Below, piece by piece: positions 55,529-60,660 of a DNA stretch of 60,660 nt. The stretch's first letter is position 1; each line of letters opens with the position of its first letter. The notes under the pieces are model-generated. The model was not told where the DNA came from, made no database searches, and saw only the letters and a list, made by a program, of their open reading frames with translations. Origin of the DNA: JBOHUC01 sp050733935 (GTDB taxonomy: Bacteria > Eisenbacteria > RBG-16-71-46 > DASYSL01); contig JBOHUC010000107.1 of the NCBI GenBank assembly GCA_050733935.1, positions 1 to 60,660 of the forward strand, read 5' to 3'. The translations under genes were made by a program, and so were the position numbers.

Positions 55529-56857
55529 GTGAGGCTGTTCGGTTCGCGCGCGTTGTGGAGCATCTCCATTCCGCTCCTCTTTGCGGAGATCAGCGAGATC
55601 GTTCTGCACGTCACCGACACGCTCTTCCTCTCGCGTGTCGGCATCACCGAGCTGGGCGCGGTCGGCCTCGCGGACTCCGCGGTCGAGCTGGCGCTCGTGC
55701 TTTCGCTCGGCCTCATCGACGGAATTCAGATCCTGACCGCGCGCCAGATCGGGCGCGGTCGACCTGGCCTGGCGGTGCGCACGTTTAACCTGGGCCTTGG
55801 ACTCACCGTCGGCTTGAGCGCGGTCCTGGCCGCGCTCCTTTGGGTGAACGCAGGCACTCTCTCCGGCTGGCTGGTCGAGTCGGAGACGGTGGGTCGCGCG
55901 GTCGAGGAGTTCCTTCGCATTGCCTGCTTCGGCATTCCGTTCACCGTGGCTTGCTTCGCCTACAGTGCCCTGCTCGTCGGATTCGGCCGTACGGGCATTC
56001 TCGTGCCGGCAACACTGCTCTTGACCGCGACCAACGCACTGCTCGACTACATCTTCATCTTCGGCAAGCTCGGATTCGAGCCCATGGGTATCCGCGGTGC
56101 GGCCCTGGGGTCAGTGCTCGCCGAAATCGCCACATGTGCGTTCCTTACCATCTACCTGTGGAGGCGGCCCGAGGCGCGGCGGTATGGCCTCTTCCGCATC
56201 ACGCATTGGCCGCCGAAGCTGGTCGCGCGGCTGGTCAAGTTGTCGGGCCCGATCTCCGCACAGGGCGTGGTCGAGGCCCTGCGCTGGTTCATCTTCTTCC
56301 TGGTGCTCGAGCGGGTCGGAGCGGTCACTCTTGCGATCGGCAGCGTCGTCTACGTCTGCTATTCCGTCTTGCGCATTCCGACCGAGGCCTTCGGCGAGAC
56401 AACCTGCTCGATGGTAGCCCGGCTGATCGGGCGCAACCGGACGGATCGCATCGACACGGTGGTCCACCAAGCAATCTGGGCGGCGGGCGTCGTCACGCTC
56501 CCGCTCATCATCGCGGCCATCGTCGCCCCGGGCTGGGTGCTGTCCGCCTTCTCGCTCGAAAGCGACCTTCTTGCGGCCGGATCCGCGAGCTTGCGCGTGG
56601 TTGCGGCCGCGATGCTGATCGTGATTCCGGCGGAGATGTGGTTGACCGCGCTCCTCGGTACGGGCGACACCCTCGCGGCTCTGGGGATCGAGGTCGCCCT
56701 TACCGTCGTGATGATCGCCGCGAGCTGCGTGGCCGCCTTTGCCCTGTCGGGCAGCGTCGCGCTTATCTGGTCCTCGCTCGCGCTCGGCTGGTTGGTGACG
56801 CTCGTTGCCTCCTGGGCGTGGATGAGATCCGGTGCGTGGAAGCGTCTCGCCCTCTGA
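55529..56857 (+). CDS. MATE family efflux transporter
   Basis: The 442-residue protein has about twelve membrane segments in two matching halves, starting LWSISIPLLFAEISEIVLHVTDTLFLSRVG, with MatE features such as LTATNALLDYIFIFGKLGFEPMGIRGAALGS. MATE proteins export organic compounds in exchange for Na+ or H+. The GTG start at 55529 is preceded by GAAGAGG and lies seven bases after the amidinotransferase stop. It probably exports the product of the two upstream enzymes. Repeat copy B begins 12 bases after the stop. Confidence 0.92.
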   Translation: MRLFGSRALWSISIPLLFAEISEIVLHVTDTLFLSRVGITELGAVGLADSAVELALVLSLGLIDGIQILTARQIGRGRPGLAVRTFNLGLGLTVGLSAVLAALLWVNAGTLSGWLVESETVGRAVEEFLRIACFGIPFTVACFAYSALLVGFGRTGILVPATLLLTATNALLDYIFIFGKLGFEPMGIRGAALGSVLAEIATCAFLTIYLWRRPEARRYGLFRITHWPPKLVARLVKLSGPISAQGVVEALRWFIFFLVLERVGAVTLAIGSVVYVCYSVLRIPTEAFGETTCSMVARLIGRNRTDRIDTVVHQAIWAAGVVTLPLIIAAIVAPGWVLSAFSLESDLLAAGSASLRVVAAAMLIVIPAEMWLTALLGTGDTLAALGIEVALTVVMIAASCVAAFALSGSVALIWSSLALGWLVTLVASWAWMRSGAWKRLAL

Positions 56858-56893
56858 CGCGGCCAAGACCAGTAGCAACCCCGTCCCCGCCGG

Positions 56894-56921
56894 TTGCCCG
56901 AAACCCCGTAAGTTGTTATCT
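56894..56921 (+). promoter_or_regulatory. Promoter inside repeat copy B
   Basis: TTGCCC - 16 nt - TTATCT with GTAAGTTG before the -10, the same as in copy A apart from the -35. Confidence 0.55.
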
Positions 56922-56922
56922 T

Positions 56923-57070
56923 GCCGCCACGAGGCGGCATAGCCAAGTGGCTATGGCGACGGTCTGGAAAGCTGTCCAGACCCCAACCGAGGCCGAGCCG
57001 CCAACCGACGTCGCTGCAACACAGTGCGAAGCGCCCCAAGGAGTTGCTCGCCCCGGGGCGCTTCGTTTTC
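56923..57070 (+). ncRNA. Candidate small RNA with tRNA-Cys-like 5' half (copy B)
   Basis: Same layout as copy A: competing GCCGCC-ACGA-GGCGGC hairpin, tRNA-like 5' half and downstream GCCGCC. The anticodon loop is CTGGAAA instead of CTGCAAA, so the Cys anticodon is lost, and one D-arm base is changed. The stems outside the anticodon are kept. Confidence 0.45.
57028..57070 (+). terminator. Terminator of repeat copy B
   Basis: GAAGCGCCCC (57028-57037) and GGGGCGCTTC (57055-57064), 10-bp perfect stem followed by GTTTTC. It also closes the MATE operon. Confidence 0.75.
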
Positions 57071-57164
57071 GTCTATTCTCTTCCGGCGCAGGAGGTGCGT
57101 TTCCGCGCTGATTCGGTAGCAATTCGGTAGCAGCTCCGGAACAGATCTCAGGCGAAGGCTTCCA

Positions 57165-59927
57165 ATGAAATTGTCTGTTCCCATGAGATCACAAGCCAAG
57201 GCTTCCCCACTCTCCCGCGCGAGTCTGCTGGGAGCGGGCCTCCTGTGCTGGGTGCTCGAATCTGTGCCAGCCGTGGGAGAACCCTTGTTTGCCGCATCGT
57301 TCCTTCCGATCGAAGTAGGCATTGGCCCCATGTCCATTGCGACCGCTGACTTGAATGCGGATGGGTGGCCGGACTTTGCCGTTGGGAATGCCAATTCCCG
57401 CACCGTGAGCGTGCTCTTGGGAAACGGAGACGGCCACTTCGTGCCCGGAGACAGCTACGGAACCGGAGGCGAGCCACGTTCCGTTGCGATCGGGGATCTG
57501 AACGGGGACACCAGGCCGGATCTCACAGTGGCGAACTTGGGCACAAGCACGGTGTCGGTGCTGCTCGGAATCGGAAATGGAAGTTTTGGACCGAGAACCG
57601 ACTATCCGACGGGGAGCCAACCCCATTCCGTGGTGATCGGTGATTTGAATGGCGACGACCAGCCCGACTTGGCCGTGGCAAATCTGGGTTCACATACGGT
57701 CTCGGTGTTACTAGGACACGGAGATGGGAACTTTGAACCCAGAACCGACTATGCGGCTGGGGGAGGTCCACACGGTGTGGCTATCGGCGACCTGAGCAGG
57801 GACGGCAATCCTGATCTTGCCGTGGCAAACCTCGTTCCGCCCTATGGCGTCTCTGTCTTGCTGGGAAACGGCGACGGGGCGTTCGGACCCGGGACTCAGT
57901 ACCCCACAGGGATTGATCCGTTTTCGGTAGCGATCGGAGATCTGAATGGGGACGGCAATCCAGACCTTGCCGTGCCGAACCAATGGTCGAACACGATTTC
58001 CGTTCTCCTGGGGAATGGGGACGGGACCTTTGGATTGAGAAGTGACTTTGGGACGGAAAACATGCCCGTCTCCGTGGCTATTGCAGACCTGGATGGAGAC
58101 AGCATTTCGGACCTCACGGTCGCGAATCGCAATTCGGGCTCCATTTCAATACTAATTGGGGTTGGAGATGGATCGTTTGGTCCGACCAGTAACTATGCTG
58201 CAGGAAACGGTCCTTTCTGTGTCGTAGTCGAAGATGTGAATGTCGATGGCCGACCCGATGTAGTGACGGCAGACATATATGGCAACTCCGTCTCCGTCTT
58301 GCTTGGAAATGGTGACGGCAGCTTTGGAAGGGGGATTGACTACGCGACGGAGGTGCATCCTTGGTCTGTGGCTATCGAGGAACTGAATCAAGATGGCGTG
58401 CTGGATCTGGCAGTGACGAACTTTGGATCGAACTCGGTCTCGGTTCTAATGGGAGTCGGCACAGGCAACTTCGGCACGAGGGCCGACTATCCGACCAGCG
58501 ATGGCCCCACGGGGCTCGTTGCCGCAAATCTGAATGCTGATGGCTGGCGAGACCTCGCCGTATCCAATGCCTATTCGAACTCTGTGTCGGTGCTTACGGC
58601 AAGCGGAGGCGGAGTCTTCGATGTCCGGAATGACTATGCGGCGGGCGGTTCGCCTGCACATCTTGCGGTGGCGGATCTAAGTGGCGATGGTAATCAAGAC
58701 CTCGCTGTAGCGAACGATGGGAACCCTTCAACCGTATCCGTCCTGCTGGGCATCGGCGATGGGTCATTCGCAACTGCTGGCGCCTATGCGACGGGAGGGG
58801 TGTCGCGCTCGGTAGCGATTGGTGATTTGAACGGGGATGGGAAGCAGGATTTGGCTGTGACGAACTTTCATGCCGACGGAGTCTCGGTGCTGTTGGGGAA
58901 CGGAGATGGAACTTTCGGTTTGCGTGCGGACTACCGTACTGGCACGGAGCCGCATTCTGTGGCCATTGGAGACTTGAACGGAGACTCGCGGCTGGACCTG
59001 GTCGTGGCGAACTCCGGATCAAATTCAGTTTCCGTGCGTCTGGGCAATGAGAGCGGAACCTTTGGATCGCCGACCTCCTTCAGGACCGGGCAGTATCCGC
59101 ACTCGGTTGTGGTCCAAGATTTGAACGGTGACGGCAAGCCAGACTTGGGCGTGGCGAACTACGGCGCTGGCACTGTTTCAGTGCTCCTAGGAAACGGGAA
59201 TGGAACCTTCGGGGCGAAGACCGACTACGGAGCCACGCCATCCCCTTGGTCGCTGGCGGCGGGGGACCTCAACCTGGACGGGAAGCCGGATCTCGCCATT
59301 ACAAGCTACTTCGGCAATATGGTTTCAGTACTCTTGAACATCGGTGCAGGGTTTCCAACGCCCACGCTTCTTTCGCTTTTCGAGGCGCAATGGACGATTG
59401 ATGGCGTCGAGGTTCGTTGGCGATTCGGCGACGAATCACGATTCGTTGGCGTTCAGCTCGAGCGAGGGGAAGGCGAATTCGGCCCGTGGACCCCTGTTGA
59501 CGGCGAACCGCTTTTCGAGCTCGGAACCATGGTTCTGATCGATAGGAGCCCCGAGAGGAGCCGCGTTTACCGCTACCGACTCGTGGCAAGGCGCGATGAC
59601 GGTAGCACTGTGACGCTGAGCATCCTGACAGTGACTCCCGGAGCTGAGGTGCACACGTTCGGCCTTCGGAGTGTGGCCCCGAGCCCAAGCCTCGGGGCCG
59701 TTCAAATCGAATTCGACGTCCCGCATGATGTCTCTGCGAAGCTGTGCGTCCTAGACGTGAGGGGGCGGCTTGTCGCCGTGCTCACGGAGGGAATGCAGAG
59801 GGCGGGGCGTCACCTTATCAGTTGGGATGGGACTGGCGTCGGCGGTCGCGTGCCTGCTGGCATGTACTTTCTCCAGTACTCTGCGGCCGGGAAGAAGGCG
59901 GTGCGTCGCGTCGTTCTTGCCCGCTGA
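57165..59927 (+). CDS. Secreted FG-GAP repeat protein (14 repeats) with FlgD-like C-terminal domain
   Basis: The 920-residue protein has a signal peptide (SRASLLGAGLLCWVLESVPAVG). It contains 14 tandem FG-GAP/VCBS repeats of 48-49 residues with the core SVAIGDLNGDGKPDLAVAN...SVSVLLGNGDGTFG, each with a D-x-N-x-D-G calcium loop. Fourteen units fit two seven-bladed propellers. After a beta domain (VRWRFGDESRFVGVQLERGEG) comes a FlgD-like Ig domain (PSPSLGAVQIEFDVP, LCVLDVRGRLVAVL, HLISWDGTGVGG). Base composition is visibly less GC-rich than in the genes up to 52 kb. The ATG at 57165 is used; an ATG at 57183 is also possible. Confidence 0.87.
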   Translation: MKLSVPMRSQAKASPLSRASLLGAGLLCWVLESVPAVGEPLFAASFLPIEVGIGPMSIATADLNADGWPDFAVGNANSRTVSVLLGNGDGHFVPGDSYGTGGEPRSVAIGDLNGDTRPDLTVANLGTSTVSVLLGIGNGSFGPRTDYPTGSQPHSVVIGDLNGDDQPDLAVANLGSHTVSVLLGHGDGNFEPRTDYAAGGGPHGVAIGDLSRDGNPDLAVANLVPPYGVSVLLGNGDGAFGPGTQYPTGIDPFSVAIGDLNGDGNPDLAVPNQWSNTISVLLGNGDGTFGLRSDFGTENMPVSVAIADLDGDSISDLTVANRNSGSISILIGVGDGSFGPTSNYAAGNGPFCVVVEDVNVDGRPDVVTADIYGNSVSVLLGNGDGSFGRGIDYATEVHPWSVAIEELNQDGVLDLAVTNFGSNSVSVLMGVGTGNFGTRADYPTSDGPTGLVAANLNADGWRDLAVSNAYSNSVSVLTASGGGVFDVRNDYAAGGSPAHLAVADLSGDGNQDLAVANDGNPSTVSVLLGIGDGSFATAGAYATGGVSRSVAIGDLNGDGKQDLAVTNFHADGVSVLLGNGDGTFGLRADYRTGTEPHSVAIGDLNGDSRLDLVVANSGSNSVSVRLGNESGTFGSPTSFRTGQYPHSVVVQDLNGDGKPDLGVANYGAGTVSVLLGNGNGTFGAKTDYGATPSPWSLAAGDLNLDGKPDLAITSYFGNMVSVLLNIGAGFPTPTLLSLFEAQWTIDGVEVRWRFGDESRFVGVQLERGEGEFGPWTPVDGEPLFELGTMVLIDRSPERSRVYRYRLVARRDDGSTVTLSILTVTPGAEVHTFGLRSVAPSPSLGAVQIEFDVPHDVSAKLCVLDVRGRLVAVLTEGMQRAGRHLISWDGTGVGGRVPAGMYFLQYSAAGKKAVRRVVLAR
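57325..59350 (+). repeat. 14 tandem ~147-bp coding repeats
   Basis: DNA-level tandem repeat that encodes the FG-GAP units of the 57165 gene. Units are diverged from each other, so they are old and under protein-level constraint. Confidence 0.85.
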
Positions 59928-60045
59928 GTAGATTCCCGAGCGCCTCCACAACATGGCCACTGCCTTCTCCGCATGTGGCAGTGATACGGTCACAATTGCT
60001 GTAGCAGGTTTGAAGGGACTGCTTCACCCGATCCGGGGGTCGCTC

Positions 60046-60558
60046 GTGAGAAGAGCTCCAATTGCCGCGTTTGGGATTCTCGTAGCACTCGCCGCGAGTT
60101 CAACTCCATCGCACGGAGAACCTCCGCCGATCTTCTTGGGTAAGTGGGGGAGCTTTGGAGTCGGCCCTGGCCAGTTTACGGGCCCGCGGGATGTAGCGGT
60201 GGACCGTAGCGGAGTCGTCTATGTGCTCGACTCCGAACGATGCAGGGTCCAGGTATTCGATTCAAATGGCGGATATCTGCGCGAGTGGTCCATCTCCGGA
60301 GTCGGGCCGTGCGGCTCACCCTTCGGGATCACCGTGAGTTCGTCCGGTGACATCTTCATAGCCGACACCAACAACCACCGCATCCTTCGATACAACGCAT
60401 CCGGCGGCCTTGTGACTCTGTGGGGATCCTCTGGGAGTGAGCCCGGGCAGTTTGTTGCGCCCCTAAGAGTCGCTGTCGATCAACTCGGTTTTGTCTACGT
60501 CAGCGATCAGGGCAATCACCGAGTTCAGAAATTCACGGCGACTGGTGTGAACGATTAG
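60046..60558 (+). CDS. Secreted NHL-repeat protein, truncated at its 3' end
   Basis: The 170-residue product starts with a signal peptide (RRAPIAAFGILVALAASSTPSHG) and three and a half NHL propeller repeats (GKWGSFGVGPGQFTGPRDVAVD, DTNNHRILRYNASG, DQGNHRVQKFTATG). It then stops at once after GVND, in the middle of a repeat, exactly where a pair of 17-bp direct repeats begins. An intact relative in this window (18121-19097) continues for several more blades, so this gene has probably been cut by an insertion. GTG 60046 follows CGGGGGT and directly precedes the signal peptide; a longer frame from 59953 is less likely. Confidence 0.78.
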   Translation: MRRAPIAAFGILVALAASSTPSHGEPPPIFLGKWGSFGVGPGQFTGPRDVAVDRSGVVYVLDSERCRVQVFDSNGGYLREWSISGVGPCGSPFGITVSSSGDIFIADTNNHRILRYNASGGLVTLWGSSGSEPGQFVAPLRVAVDQLGFVYVSDQGNHRVQKFTATGVND

Positions 60559-60660
60559 GGAAAAGTAGACCAACCCGATGACTGAAAAGTAGACCACCCC
60601 TGTCGGGGGCTTCGCCGGGGCGAGTTCGCCGAACCGGTAGCCTGCCCCCCGTCCGCCCAA
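60550..60660. mobile_element. Probable insertion-sequence end (IS21-like terminal repeats), incomplete
   Basis: Two near-identical 17-mers, GAAAAGTAGACCAACCC (60560-60576) and GAAAAGTAGACCACCCC (60584-60600), lie in direct orientation 24 bp apart directly after the broken NHL frame. Multiple short repeats of this kind at an element end are typical of IS21-family elements, and the GTAGACCA core recalls them; this is from memory and not a database match. The rest of the element would lie beyond the window. No transposase is visible. Confidence 0.45.

Larger units (their letters stand above)
56870..57132 (+). repeat. 264-bp repeat, copy B (263 bp)
   Basis: Direct repeat of 52939-53202, placed just after the MATE gene. 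It keeps the promoter, tRNA-like region, terminator and terminal ATTCGGTAGCA tandem (57111-57132). The differences fall mainly in the flanks; within the tRNA-like part only two bases differ (CTAAGG to CTATGG and TGCAAA to TGGAAA). Confidence 0.9.

Noticed and set aside
52939..57132. Integron-type cassette with attC sites
   Set aside because: No integron integrase, no attC core sites (GTTRRRY); the repeats hold a promoter and terminator instead.
57325..59350. CRISPR array, suggested by regular ~147-bp repeats
   Set aside because: The repeats are coding, diverged, have no spacer structure and translate into FG-GAP units.
60463..60660. Minus-strand frame at the right edge as a transposase fragment
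   Set aside because: Its translation only reflects the direct repeats (VVYFS repeated) and the antisense of the NHL gene; no transposase motif.

Overview
The window is a high-GC bacterial contig with many GTG starts and one or two TTG starts. It carries no rRNA gene. Eight predicted secreted proteins end in the same kind of FlgD-like Ig domain (PNP..., V.vFD..GR.VR.L, AG.H...WDGRD, G.Y..R). FG-GAP, NHL, HAF-type and HYDIN-type repeat proteins and S8 proteases are also common. This combination is typical of uncultured FCB-group lineages, most like Candidatus Eisenbacteria. The assignment is inference from protein style, because no phylogenetic marker is present.

Layout. 0-13 kb: end of an Asp/Glu racemase, a Crp/Fnr regulator, a membrane Ser/Thr kinase, two secreted FlgD-tailed proteins, a 5'-3' exonuclease overlapping a DUF4153 membrane protein, a methyltransferase, a serine hydrolase and a FadL-like porin. 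13-19 kb: a frameshifted kinase/TolB-like/TPR protein, a FAD-Rieske oxidoreductase, a c-type cytochrome and a frameshifted NHL protein. 19-35 kb: an unknown 438-residue protein and a block of secreted repeat proteins, including a 1610-residue subtilase, a DUF2089/membrane-protein pair and small metabolic genes. 35-38 kb: an HTH protein, a beta-propeller protein and an SRPBCC protein. 38-43 kb: a three-gene operon for a 2-oxoacid:ferredoxin oxidoreductase with a GltD-like flavoprotein. 43-52.6 kb: a 2961-residue modular subtilase with a small secreted partner upstream. 52.9-57.1 kb: a three-gene cassette (phosphatidylserine-decarboxylase-like, amidinotransferase/DDAH-like, MATE exporter) between two copies of a ~264-bp repeat. 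57-60.66 kb: a 14-repeat FG-GAP protein, then an NHL gene cut off next to a probable insertion-sequence end.

The most interesting features are: (1) the ~264-bp repeat, in which each copy has its own promoter, a tRNA-Cys-like 5' half with a decayed T arm, and a strong terminator, so that it looks like a duplicated small-RNA gene or tRNA-derived element framing a gene cassette; (2) a short C-terminal tail, [ST]-W-G-x-[IML]-K-x-x-[YR]-R, on three otherwise unrelated secreted proteins, which may be a second sorting signal beside the FlgD-like one; (3) the PSD-like/amidinotransferase/MATE operon, which looks like a small-molecule pathway with its exporter; (4) a 14-bp inverted repeat that would bury the ribosome binding site of the membrane kinase. 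Two single-base frameshifts (near 13697 and 18423) are either assembly errors or recent gene decay.
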